The position numbers and the translations under genes were made by a program. This document shows, in pieces, positions 5,745 through 13,287 of a DNA stretch of 16,908 nt (positions within the stretch are counted from its first letter, which is position 1; the number at the start of each line of letters is the position of its first letter). Below the pieces are notes generated by a model. It was not told where the DNA came from. It ran no database searches and worked only from the letters and a program-made list of their open reading frames with translations. The stretch is from JAAYZQ01 sp034428935 (GTDB lineage: Bacteria > Chloroflexota > Anaerolineae > JAAYZQ01), in contig DAOUHB010000136.1 in NCBI GenBank assembly GCA_034428935.1, positions 1 to 16,908 of the forward strand, in the 5' to 3' direction.

Positions 5745-8255
5745 ATGGACAACCTGGAAGAGCGATTGGCTTCATTCTACCTGGGCCAGGAGTACGACCT
5801 GGCCAAAGGGCAAGCCCTGGACAAGGCCGTCCACTATGATGCCCGTGACCTGACGACCCACGCCGTGTGCGTCGGCATGACCGGCAGCGGCAAGACCGGC
5901 CTCGGCGTGATCCTGTTGGAAGAGGCAGCCCTGGACGGCATCCCGTCCCTGGTGATCGATCCCAAGGGCGACATGACCAACCTGTTGCTCACCTTTCCCG
6001 ACCTGCGCCCCGAGGACTTTCGCCCCTGGGTGAACCCCGACGATGCCCGCCGCAAGGACATGGACGAGGACACCTTTGCCGCCAAGGTGGCGAGCCAGTG
6101 GCGCGAAGGGCTGGCCGCCACGGGCCAGGGCCCGGACCGCATCCGTCGCCTGCGCGAGTCGGCCGACTTTGCCATCTTTACCCCGGGCAGCAACGCCGGC
6201 AGGCAGATCAGCATCCTGGACACGCTAAAGGCCCCTACCCTGTCGTGGGAGACCGAGGGCGAACAGCTCCGGGACAAGATCGAGAGCGTCGTCTCGGCCC
6301 TCCTCGCCCTGATCGGTATCGAGGCTGACCCTGTCCGCAGCAAGGAGCACATCCTGCTGTCCAACATCTTTCAGAACGCCTGGCGCGCCGGCCAGGACCT
6401 GGACCTGGCGCAGTTGATCATGCGCGTGCAAAAGCCGCCCTTCACCCAGCTCGGCGTCTTTCCCCTGGACGTCTTTTTCCCGGAGAAGGAGCGCATGCAG
6501 CTGGCCATGCTCCTCAACGGCCTGGTGGCCTCGCCCACCTTTGCCGGCTGGATGCAGGGCCAGCCCCTGGACGTGCAGGAACTGCTTTACGGGCCGGGCG
6601 ACAGGCCGCAGGTGAGCGTCATCTATATCGCCCACCTGTCCGACGCCGAGCGGCAGTTCTTTCTCACCCTGCTCCTGGAGCAGGTGGTGAGCTGGATGCG
6701 CGCCCAGACGGGCACCACCAGCCTGCGGGCGCTGCTGTACATGGACGAGATGTTTGGCTTCTTGCCGCCGACGGCCAACCCGCCCACCAAGAAGCCGCTC
6801 CTGACGCTGCTGAAGCAGGCTCGCGCCTTTGGCCTGGGGCTGATCCTTGCCACCCAGAACCCGGTGGACCTGGACTACAAGGCCCTCACCAACGCCGGCA
6901 CGTGGCTCATCGGCCGCATGCAGGCCGATCGCGACAAGCAGCGCCTCCTGGACGGGCTGGAGGGCGTCCAGCTCCGCGGCGGCGCCAGCCGGAGCGATTT
7001 TGACCGTATGATCTCGGCCCTCGGTTCGCGGGTGTTCCTGCTGCACAACGTTCACGCCGGCGAGCCAGGTGTCTTTACCACGCGCTGGGCCATGAGCTAC
7101 CTGCGGGGGCCCTTGACCCGCGACCAGGTGCGGACGCTCGTGGCCGATGCGGCGCCCGCGGCCGTCTCCGCGGCCTCGCCCCGGCAGGCAGCCTCGCCCC
7201 AGGCCGCGGCAGCAGCCCCGGTGGCTCCGGCAAGCCACCGCCCGGCGACGGTGCCTCCCCAGATGCCGTCGTCGGTCAAGCAGGTCTTCCTGCCTGCCAG
7301 GCGCTCCTTGCGGGCCGCCCTGGCCGATCAGGGCTGGCAGGCGCCTGCCGGCAGCGAGCCCAAGGCAGCGCTGCGTTACGAGCCTGGCCTGCTGGGCACG
7401 GGCACGGTGCGCTTTGCCCACTCGGCCAGCCGGCAGAGCCACGACGAGCCGGTGGCCTACCTGCTGCCCGTGGGCGGCGCGCACCCCACCTTTGATTGGT
7501 CCGGCGCCCGGGTGCAGATGGATACCACGGACCTGGAGCGCGAGCCCCGGTCCGAGGGCACCTTCTCCCAGCTACCCCGCGAGTTGGGCGACGCCAAGCG
7601 TTACACGGCCCTGAAAAAAGAGTTCGAGGACTATCTCTACTACAACTCGTCGAGGATGCTGCTCTACAACCCGCACCTGAAGCTCTATTCGGAGATCGGC
7701 GAGAACGACAAGGCCTTCCAGCGGCGCTGCCGCCAAGCGGCGGAAGGCGCCGTCGCCAAGGAGGAGGCGGCGCTCAAGACCAAGTACGAGCGCGAGTTGA
7801 AACGGCTGGAGGACAAGCTGCGGCGCGAGGAACAGGAGATGGAGGCCGACAAGGCCGAGTACGACGCTCGCAAGCAGGAAGAGCTCCTTTCGGGCGCCGA
7901 ATCGATCCTGGGCCTCTTTACCGGGCGCAAGTCGTCCTCGCGCCTGTCCAGCGCCAGCCGCAAGCGGCGCATGACCACCAAGGCCAAGGCGGACGTCGAA
8001 GAGTCGGAGGAGACCATCGCGGCGCTCGAAAAGCAGATCGAGGAGCTGGAGGCCAAGGCCGCCGACGAGGTCGAAGCCGTGACCAACAAGTGGAACGATC
8101 TCATCGACGACGTCCAGGAGGTCGAGGTGCGTCCCCGGCGCGCGGACGTGCGGCTCGACCTCTTTGCCCTGGCGTGGCTGCCCTACTGGCAGCTGGGCAG
8201 TGGCGACCAGGCGCGCCTGGCGCCTGCCTACGAGGCCGAGGCCCTGCCCGCCTGA
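5745..8255 (+). CDS. HerA/FtsK-like P-loop ATPase with coiled-coil C-terminal region
   Basis: Protein of 836 aa starting at ATG 5745 behind GAGGAGGAGA. Walker A is GMTGSGKT (44-51), followed by LVIDPKGDMTNLL (69-81), the usual early strand of HerA/VirB4-type ATPases. Walker B is ALLYMDE (329-335). ILATQNP (367-373) and GRMQADRDKQRLL (390-402) form the sensor/arginine region. Residues 465-510 are an Ala/Pro-rich linker. A second region begins at about 511. Residues about 655-790 are charged and heptad-like, with a Lys/Arg/Ser-rich break at 727-750. The C-terminus has LALAWLPYWQ. HerA-type ATPases are hexameric motors acting on DNA or proteins; the substrate here is unknown. No NurA nuclease lies next to it. 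Similar long orphan ATPases occur in Chloroflexota and Actinobacteria (recalled, not searched). The true role remains undefined. Confidence 0.85.
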   Translation: MDNLEERLASFYLGQEYDLAKGQALDKAVHYDARDLTTHAVCVGMTGSGKTGLGVILLEEAALDGIPSLVIDPKGDMTNLLLTFPDLRPEDFRPWVNPDDARRKDMDEDTFAAKVASQWREGLAATGQGPDRIRRLRESADFAIFTPGSNAGRQISILDTLKAPTLSWETEGEQLRDKIESVVSALLALIGIEADPVRSKEHILLSNIFQNAWRAGQDLDLAQLIMRVQKPPFTQLGVFPLDVFFPEKERMQLAMLLNGLVASPTFAGWMQGQPLDVQELLYGPGDRPQVSVIYIAHLSDAERQFFLTLLLEQVVSWMRAQTGTTSLRALLYMDEMFGFLPPTANPPTKKPLLTLLKQARAFGLGLILATQNPVDLDYKALTNAGTWLIGRMQADRDKQRLLDGLEGVQLRGGASRSDFDRMISALGSRVFLLHNVHAGEPGVFTTRWAMSYLRGPLTRDQVRTLVADAAPAAVSAASPRQAASPQAAAAAPVAPASHRPATVPPQMPSSVKQVFLPARRSLRAALADQGWQAPAGSEPKAALRYEPGLLGTGTVRFAHSASRQSHDEPVAYLLPVGGAHPTFDWSGARVQMDTTDLEREPRSEGTFSQLPRELGDAKRYTALKKEFEDYLYYNSSRMLLYNPHLKLYSEIGENDKAFQRRCRQAAEGAVAKEEAALKTKYERELKRLEDKLRREEQEMEADKAEYDARKQEELLSGAESILGLFTGRKSSSRLSSASRKRRMTTKAKADVEESEETIAALEKQIEELEAKAADEVEAVTNKWNDLIDDVQEVEVRPRRADVRLDLFALAWLPYWQLGSGDQARLAPAYEAEALPA

Positions 8256-8268
8256 GCCCCGCCAATTG

Positions 8269-8308
8269 GCCCGGCTCGCCCCGGACCCGGGTCCGGGGCG
8301 AGCCGGGC
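8269..8308. terminator. 40-bp perfect palindrome between convergent genes (bidirectional terminator candidate)
   Basis: Arms 8269-8288 and 8289-8308 are exact reverse complements, with core GGACCCGGGTCC and outer arms GCCCGGCTCGCC and GGCGAGCCGGGC. The palindrome begins 13 bases after the ATPase stop and ends 4 bases from the rtcA stop. RNA from either strand would fold into a very stable hairpin. There is no T-run on either side, so termination or 3'-end protection is inferred from position and stability. Confidence 0.75.
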
Positions 8309-8312
8309 AGGA

Positions 8313-9389
8313 TCACGCTTCCCCACCGACCACCGTACACAGGGCGCCCGGCGTGCCTTCCACGCCACCCACCTGCACGCGGCCCGGAAAGAACTGGTTG
8401 ACCACCCAGGCGTTGGTCAACAGGTGCTGCGTCACCGCCTCGGTCGTAAACGAGGACGGCCCGTCCGCCAGGGCCATGGGCAGGATTACCTGGTCCGCCA
8501 GGTGGCGGTCCACGGCGCCGTCGCCGCGCAGATAGGCCAGCAGCGCCTGCGATGCCTCGTCGGCCACCCGCTCCGCCGGCTTGCCCTTTTCGCCCAGGGC
8601 GGTAAAGCCCGCCAGGACGTGCTCGAACTCGGCCCACAAAAAGACCACGCTGCCGGTTCCCTTGGAGGGGGCGTCGAGGACGTCGATGCGTGGGTTGACG
8701 CCGTTGGAGCGCAGCACCTGGAGGGCCGTGCCCTCCTGGCGCTGGCGCACGTGTTTGGGCAGGCTGCTGCTGGCCGACACCCCCCGCATGCGCAACAGGG
8801 ACCCCCGTTGCATCAGGCCCAGGCCCTTGGGCCGGGCCTCGGCCGGCAGGCCCTGGACTGTGAGCTTGACCTCTCCCCCGCCCACGGGGTACCAGCCCCA
8901 CTTGACGATCTGCACCTTGGCTTCCACGCCCATCCACCGCAGGGTCGGCAGGTAGACGCGCTTGAGATAATCGTAGACGGGGCTCCAGGAGACGTGGGTC
9001 CCGCCCCGCAGCGTCAGCTCTGACGCGCCGGGGGCGAGGGCCAGCGGCAGGAGCACGGCCTGGGCGATGAGGCCCACCGAGCCGGCGCTGCCGCCCCTGG
9101 CGACCTGGGCGACGTCAAAGGTATAGCTGCCCGCCCGGGGCGGCGTGCCGGGCGCGAAGGTCAGCTCCTCCGAGTTCAGTTTGTCGCCCTCGACCGCGGC
9201 GTTGCACACCCGGGCGATGGCCCGCACGGCGGTGAGGTGCTGGGGCATCAGCCCCGGCTTTCGCCGGGCGGCGCGGATGTTGACCAGGCGCAGCGGGCGG
9301 CCGGTGATGGCCGACAGGGAGAGGCTGGTGCGCAACACCTGGCCGCCCCCTTCGCCGTAGGCGCCGTCGACGACGAGCACGCCGTTCAC
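8313..9389 (-). CDS. rtcA: RNA 3'-terminal phosphate cyclase
   Basis: Protein of 358 aa (E. coli RtcA is about 340). RtcA converts an RNA 3'-phosphate to a 2',3'-cyclic phosphate through an adenylylated histidine. Visible signatures are DGAYGEGGGQVLRTSLSLS (8-26), RKPGLMPQHL (43-52), the glycine-rich PVGGGEVKL (168-176), and QHLLTNAWVV (321-330), whose His322 matches the adenylylated histidine of the family. The start is GTG 9389, whose last two bases are the first two of the epimerase TGA stop (GTGA overlap). Upstream in-frame sequence to 9929 lies inside the epimerase gene and is not RtcA-like. The usual companions rtcB and rtcR are not in the window. The gene probably depends on the epimerase promoter and coupled translation. 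It ends next to the palindrome at 8269-8308. Confidence 0.92.
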   Translation of the reverse strand: MNGVLVVDGAYGEGGGQVLRTSLSLSAITGRPLRLVNIRAARRKPGLMPQHLTAVRAIARVCNAAVEGDKLNSEELTFAPGTPPRAGSYTFDVAQVARGGSAGSVGLIAQAVLLPLALAPGASELTLRGGTHVSWSPVYDYLKRVYLPTLRWMGVEAKVQIVKWGWYPVGGGEVKLTVQGLPAEARPKGLGLMQRGSLLRMRGVSASSSLPKHVRQRQEGTALQVLRSNGVNPRIDVLDAPSKGTGSVVFLWAEFEHVLAGFTALGEKGKPAERVADEASQALLAYLRGDGAVDRHLADQVILPMALADGPSSFTTEAVTQHLLTNAWVVNQFFPGRVQVGGVEGTPGALCTVVGGEA

Positions 9390-10399
9390 CCCGGGCGTTG
9401 GCTGACCCCCAACCCCGGGCCGTCGGGCAGGACCAGCCGCCCGCCGGGCGCCACTTCCACGCCGAGGAACGGGTCGTTGGTGACGGTCAGATTGCCGTCC
9501 AGGTCGGCCCAGTCGACCAGGGGGGCCAGGTGGGCCGAGGCGGTGATGCCCAGGGACGTCTCGACCATGCAGCCCAACATGACCTGCAATCCGTGGGCGC
9601 GGGCCGTGGCGATCATGCGCAGTGACTCGCGCAGACCGCCGGCCTTCATGACCTTGATGTTTACGCCCTGCACGCAGCCGGCCAGGCGCGGGATGTCGCG
9701 GGCGGTGCGGATGGGCTCGTCGGCAAAGATGGGCAGGGGCGAGCGCTCGTAGAGGTAGCACTGGCCCTCCAGGTCGTCCTCGGCCAGGGGCTGCTCGACC
9801 CACTCCACGCCCAGCTCGGCCAGGGCGGGGATGAGGCGCAGGGCCTGCTCCACGGTCCAGGCGCAGTTGGCGTCGACCACCAGGCGGACGTTGGAGACGG
9901 CCCGCAGCGCCCGGGCCATGGCCAGGCACAGCTCCTCGTCGGCGTCTAGCTTGAGCTTGAGGATGGCGAACCGCTCGCTCGCCTCGCGGGCCTTGTCCGC
10001 CACCTCCTCGGGGCTGCCGATGCCGATGGTAAAGGTCGTCCGCGGGGCGCGCGCCGGGTTCAGGCCCAGGAGCCGGTAGAGGGGCACCCCCAGCTTTTGC
10101 GCCACCAGGTCGTGGAGGGCCACGTCGATGGCCGTGCGCGCCGCCTGGGAGCCGGGCGGCAGGGACGACAGGATGTCTTCCATCTGGAAGGGGTCGTCGC
10201 CCAGGGTGATCCCCGCCAGGTAATCCAGGACGCCCTCTTGTGTTTCGTGGTGCTGTCGCACGGGCGCCGCCTCGCCGCGTCCCACGTGCTGGCCGTCGTT
10301 GATGGTGACGAGCACGTTGTGCCGGGCATAGCTCGTGCCGTGGGCGATGCGAAAGGGCGTCGACAGTTCCAGGGTAATTGGTTCGTAATGCAATTGCAT
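9386..10399 (-). CDS. Enolase-superfamily dipeptide epimerase (L-Ala-D/L-Glu type)
   Basis: Protein of 337 aa starting at ATG 10399 with GAGGAGGG about 6 bases upstream. It is a muconate-lactonizing-subgroup enolase with an N-terminal capping domain (1-110) and a C-terminal barrel. The catalytic KxK is at K148/K150 (LKLKL). Metal ligands are D176 (VVDAN), E202 (WVEQPL) and D227 (ADEP). The second base is K249 (NIKVMKAGG), with GCMVETSLG at 276-284. The DLD at 299-301 resembles the DxD that binds the substrate amino group in Ala-Glu epimerases. Such enzymes epimerise dipeptides released in murein-peptide recycling. Exact specificity varies widely in this family and cannot be read with certainty. 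It forms an overlapping pair with rtcA, which is not an obvious functional partner. Confidence 0.88.
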   Translation of the reverse strand: MQLHYEPITLELSTPFRIAHGTSYARHNVLVTINDGQHVGRGEAAPVRQHHETQEGVLDYLAGITLGDDPFQMEDILSSLPPGSQAARTAIDVALHDLVAQKLGVPLYRLLGLNPARAPRTTFTIGIGSPEEVADKAREASERFAILKLKLDADEELCLAMARALRAVSNVRLVVDANCAWTVEQALRLIPALAELGVEWVEQPLAEDDLEGQCYLYERSPLPIFADEPIRTARDIPRLAGCVQGVNIKVMKAGGLRESLRMIATARAHGLQVMLGCMVETSLGITASAHLAPLVDWADLDGNLTVTNDPFLGVEVAPGGRLVLPDGPGLGVSQRPG

Positions 10400-10435
10400 G
10401 GCTACCCTCCTCTTCTTACCGGCTGGCCGGCCGCC

Positions 10436-10456
10436 CCATTATACATCATCTTGGCC
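10436..10456 (-). promoter_or_regulatory. Promoter region of the epimerase-rtcA operon with a 21-bp block shared with the sRNA promoter
   Basis: On the minus strand a perfect -10 TATAAT occupies 10443-10438, but no good -35 hexamer is seen 16-18 bp upstream. The 21 bases around the -10 match 5404-5424 at 19 positions, with the shared core CCAA(A/G)ATGATGTAT(C/A)ATGG. A weak -35 plus a shared block suggests an activator site or a promoter class specific to this organism. Confidence 0.6.
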
Positions 10457-10548
10457 TGGCATACCAGTCGCCGGTCCCCGGCGTATGAGGGCCGGGCGCA
10501 CACCTCCTGGATCCAAAACCTCAACCGCTGGATCAGCCCCGCGGTCGA

Positions 10549-10577
10549 TTGCCAAGACCGGCAAACTCTGCTATACT
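10549..10577 (+). promoter_or_regulatory. Sigma-70-type promoter for the response regulator
   Basis: TTGCCA (10549-10554), 17 bp, TATACT (10572-10577). Start is expected near 10584, giving a leader of about 67 nt. The leader holds a 6-bp hairpin CCGGCG/CGCCGG (10616-10621 with 10628-10633) before the ribosome binding site. A 6-bp dyad GATCCA/TGGATC (10510-10515 with 10529-10534) lies upstream of the -35. Confidence 0.72.
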
Positions 10578-10650
10578 CTGCCCTGCAAAGCCGGAAAAGC
10601 CACGACACACCGACACCGGCGGCTGTGCGCCGGATGGGACAGGGAGAATC

Positions 10651-11733
10651 ATGAGCGGTGAAAGAATCCTGGTTGCCGATGACCGCCGAGAGAACCTGTT
10701 ATTCCTGGCCAACAGCGTCCTGCGGCCCGAGGGCTATGACGTCATCACGGCCATCGACGGCAAGCAGGCATTGGACAAGGCCCTGGAAGAAAAGCCGGAT
10801 CTGATCATTACCGACCTGAAGATGCCTCGCCTGTCGGGCCTGGAGTTGATGGCCGCCTTGCGCAAAGCCGGCATGGTCGTGCCCGTCATCCTGACGACCT
10901 TTTATGGCTCCGAGCAGGCTGCCATCCAGGCCTTTCGCCTCGGCGCGCGGGACTATATCATCAAGCCCTACGAAGTCAAGGAGATGCTCGAATCGGTGGA
11001 GCGGGCGCTCATCGAGCGGCGCCTCCTGCGCGAGACCACGGATCTGAAAGAGGGCGCGCAGATCACGCGCCACCTGGAGGAGCGGGTGCGCCAGCTCCAC
11101 AGCCTGTGCAACATCGGCCGCGCCCTGGCCGGCATTCACAGCACCGACGAGGTGGTGCGCGTCGCCGTCGAGGCGGCCGTCTATTTGACCGAGGCCGGCT
11201 CCGGGAAGCTCTTCCTGGTCGGTTCCGAGCCCCAGAAGCTGGAGCTGCGGGCCCTGCGCGGCCCTTCCGATCCAAAGAGCCAGTCGGTGCGGCAGCCTGG
11301 CGACGATGCCCTTGCCGTCCAGGCGGCCCAGACCGGGCGCGTCGCCCTGGCCGAGCGGGACGGCGGGCAGGGGGGCCAGGCGGTGCGGCTGGCCGTGCCC
11401 ATCCGCGCCGCCGAAACGGTCACAGGCGTCCTGGCCGTCGATGCCAAGGACGAGCAATCGCTGAGCGAGAACGATCGCTACCTCCTGGGCTTGCTGGCCG
11501 GGTTCGCCGGCGTGGCGCTGAGCAACGCCCGCCTCGTGGAGCACCTCCGCGAGGAGAGCCACCCGGCCGACCCGGGCGCGCCCGCCCAGGTGGGCCAGGC
11601 GCCAGGCCTGGCAGTGAGCGCCGCCGAGGCGGAACGCATCTCGGGCGAGCTTCGCAATCTGGCCGCGGCGGCCCAGGTCCTCGCCGCCCGACTCCAGGTC
11701 CAGTCCGGCACGGGCGAAGCCGGAGATTTTTAA
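10651..11733 (+). CDS. Response regulator with receiver and GAF domains
   Basis: Protein of 360 aa with AGGGAGA just upstream of ATG 10651. The receiver domain (4-122) has the acidic pair D10/D11, phospho-acceptor D55 (LIITDLKMP), T82/T83 and K105 (YIIKPY). A helical linker (about 122-155) leads to a GAF-type sensor domain (about 150-298) with typical VPIRAAETVTGVLAVDA. The last 60 residues form a helix without a DNA-binding, kinase or diguanylate cyclase motif. Phosphorylation by an unseen histidine kinase would therefore act through protein contacts or through the GAF ligand. No kinase gene lies nearby, so it is an orphan in this window. Confidence 0.88.
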   Translation: MSGERILVADDRRENLLFLANSVLRPEGYDVITAIDGKQALDKALEEKPDLIITDLKMPRLSGLELMAALRKAGMVVPVILTTFYGSEQAAIQAFRLGARDYIIKPYEVKEMLESVERALIERRLLRETTDLKEGAQITRHLEERVRQLHSLCNIGRALAGIHSTDEVVRVAVEAAVYLTEAGSGKLFLVGSEPQKLELRALRGPSDPKSQSVRQPGDDALAVQAAQTGRVALAERDGGQGGQAVRLAVPIRAAETVTGVLAVDAKDEQSLSENDRYLLGLLAGFAGVALSNARLVEHLREESHPADPGAPAQVGQAPGLAVSAAEAERISGELRNLAAAAQVLAARLQVQSGTGEAGDF

Positions 11734-11745
11734 CTCGTTCTTTCC

Positions 11746-11773
11746 TTGCAATGTCGCCGAAACCAAGTATAAT
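11746..11773 (+). promoter_or_regulatory. Promoter-like TTGCAA-16-TATAAT overlapping a gene start
   Basis: TTGCAA (11746-11751), 16 bp, TATAAT (11768-11773), predicting transcription from about 11780. This lies downstream of ATG 11751, so transcripts from it would have to use GTG 11787, which has a weak AGGCGGG ribosome binding site at 11774-11780. It could also be chance similarity in an AT-richer patch. Confidence 0.45.
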
Positions 11774-12773
11774 AGGCGGGACGTACGTGCTTGCCTTCTG
11801 GCTGGGTTCGGCGCGCCGCATCCGCGTCGGGCGACTGGGCGAGTTCCTGTTCCCCGCCGGTTGGTACCTGTACGTGGGCAGTGCCCGAGGGCCCGGTGGG
11901 CTGCACGCCCGGATCAGGCGCCACTGGCGCAAGGCCGGCGACGGCAAGAGGCTGCAGTGGCACGTCGATTACGTGCGAGAAGTCGCCACGTGGGCCGGGG
12001 CCTGGGCAAGAACGTCTGGCGACAGGCTGGAGTGCGACTGGGCTGAGCGCTTGCGCGCCCTCCAGGACGCACGTGTCGTAGCTGCCGGGATGGGCGCTTC
12101 CGACTGCAAGTGCGCGGCACACCTGTTCCACGTGCCGGCCTTGCCCACGAGGGAGTGGTTTGGCAGCGAGTTACAAGCCGAGAGGATCGACGTGGAAGAA
12201 AAAGAATTGGATGAACTGCTCGAGATCCTGGCCAGCGCCGACGACGAAAGCCGGGAAGCAGCGGTGCACGCGCTGGCCCGCTTTGGTTCTCGGGGGGCCA
12301 CATCCCTGGTCGCCATGCTGGGGACAGGCGACAGCGATTGCCGCTGGTGGGCAACCCGGGCCCTGGCCGAGATCGGAGGGCGGGAGGCGGTGGTAGCGCT
12401 GAAGGAGGTATTGGACGACAATGACCCCGACCTGCGCGCCTGCGCCGCCCTTGCCCTGGGTCGCATCCGCGATGCTTCGGCGGCGCCCGCCCTGGCGACG
12501 CGCCTGAGCGATTCCAGTGCCTTTGTGGCCAGCATCGCCGCCGACGCCCTCAGCCTCATCGGCGAGGGGGCGGTCGAGACGCTGGCCGCCAGCCTGGCGT
12601 CGCCCGAGCCCCACGCGCGGCTTCTGGCCGTTCGCGCCCTGGGCCGCATCAAGTCAAAGGAAGCCATCGGCCCCCTGTTTGGCGTCCTTCAGGATCCCAG
12701 CTACCTGGTGCGCTACTATGCCCAGGAAGCCCTGGAGGCCCTCGGCGTCGGCATGGCCCTTTTCACTCCGTAG
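11751..12773 (+). CDS. DUF123 / GIY-YIG-like domain fused to HEAT repeats
   Basis: Protein of 340 aa from ATG 11751. Residues 9-130 match the DUF123 branch of GIY-YIG proteins: GGTYVLAFWL, IRVGRLGEFLFPAGWYLYVGS (24-44), R57 (RIRRHW), WHVDYVR (70-76) and the end motif GASDCKCAAHLF (115-126). DUF123 proteins are presumed nucleases or nucleic-acid binders related to endonuclease III-associated domains; catalysis is unproven. Residues about 150-335 are helical HEAT/PBS-lyase-type repeats, with AAVHALARFGS, WATRALAEIGG, CAALALGRIRD, IAADALSLIGE and AVRALGRIKSK spaced about 31 residues apart. The start is uncertain: ATG 11751 preserves the first strand of the domain but has no ribosome binding site. 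GTG 11787 has a weak one and follows the promoter-like sequence. The gene lies 17 bases after the response regulator. Confidence 0.82.
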   Translation: MSPKPSIIGGTYVLAFWLGSARRIRVGRLGEFLFPAGWYLYVGSARGPGGLHARIRRHWRKAGDGKRLQWHVDYVREVATWAGAWARTSGDRLECDWAERLRALQDARVVAAGMGASDCKCAAHLFHVPALPTREWFGSELQAERIDVEEKELDELLEILASADDESREAAVHALARFGSRGATSLVAMLGTGDSDCRWWATRALAEIGGREAVVALKEVLDDNDPDLRACAALALGRIRDASAAPALATRLSDSSAFVASIAADALSLIGEGAVETLAASLASPEPHARLLAVRALGRIKSKEAIGPLFGVLQDPSYLVRYYAQEALEALGVGMALFTP

Positions 12774-12843
12774 TAGGGGCGCATGGGGCCTCCGGCAGGG
12801 AGACGGCCAGGCACGAGTTCGTCTTACAGAATACTACGCGAAT

Positions 12844-12868
12844 CGCCTCCCGGCCCCGGCCGGGGGCG
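12844..12868 (+). promoter_or_regulatory. GC-only hairpin in the leader of the OsmC gene
   Basis: CGCC-T-CCCGGCC pairs with GGCCGGGGGCG, giving 11 GC pairs with one bulged T. It sits directly upstream of the GGGGAGG ribosome binding site. With no T-run it is unlikely to be an intrinsic terminator, and it may shield or stabilise the leader. I see no clear promoter in 12774-12843. Confidence 0.5.
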
Positions 12869-12885
12869 GTGATAGGGGAGGTACA

Positions 12886-13287
12886 ATGCCGGGTGTACAG
12901 GTCAAGTGGACGGGCGGCGGGCAATTCCTGTCCGCCGACGAAGCGGGCCACGTGGTGGTCACCGACAAGGACGGGCAGGGCTTCAAGCCCCCCGATTTGC
13001 TCCTCGCCTCGCTGGCCGCCTGCGCCGGGATCGACGTGGTGAGCATCCTGGAGAAAAAGCGCCAGAAGTTCTCCGGCGTCGAGGCCAACATCGTCAAGCA
13101 CAACGCGCCCGATCCGCCCTGGTGCATCGAGAAGATCGAGATCGAATGGTGCGTGCGTGGCAAGGGGCTGAAACGAAAGGCCGTGGAAGACGCCGTGCGC
13201 CTGGCCGAGAAGAGCTACTGCTCGGTGGCGGCCAGCGTCTGCAGCGAGCTGGTGACCACCATCCGCATCGTCGACGAGGAAGAATGA
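12886..13287 (+). CDS. OsmC-family thiol peroxidase-like protein
   Basis: Protein of 133 aa, normal for the compact OsmC/YhfA type. OsmC and Ohr proteins reduce organic hydroperoxides with a pair of cysteines in a domain-swapped dimer. Both expected cysteines are present: C46 in LLASLAACAGIDV and C112 in AEKSYCSVAASV. The opening PGVQVKWTGGGQFLSADEAGH and the KPPDLLL segment (34-40) are family-like. C80 and C89 are extra. The paralogue class (OsmC, Ohr or YhfA) and reductant are not determined. ATG 12886 follows a GGGGAGG at 12875-12881. The gene overlaps the next gene by 4 bp (ATGA), so translation is coupled to a DNA-repair glycosylase, which suggests an oxidative-damage theme. Confidence 0.87.
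   Translation: MPGVQVKWTGGGQFLSADEAGHVVVTDKDGQGFKPPDLLLASLAACAGIDVVSILEKKRQKFSGVEANIVKHNAPDPPWCIEKIEIEWCVRGKGLKRKAVEDAVRLAEKSYCSVAASVCSELVTTIRIVDEEE

Noticed and set aside
9390..9929. In-frame upstream extension of rtcA on the minus strand
   Set aside because: It lies wholly within the epimerase gene in another frame, has no RtcA-like residues, and the GTG at 9389 gives a normal-length protein.
11106..11750. Long upstream extension of the GIY-YIG gene
   Set aside because: It overlaps the response regulator in another frame and is Arg/Pro/Gly-rich without a domain. The recognisable protein begins near 11751.
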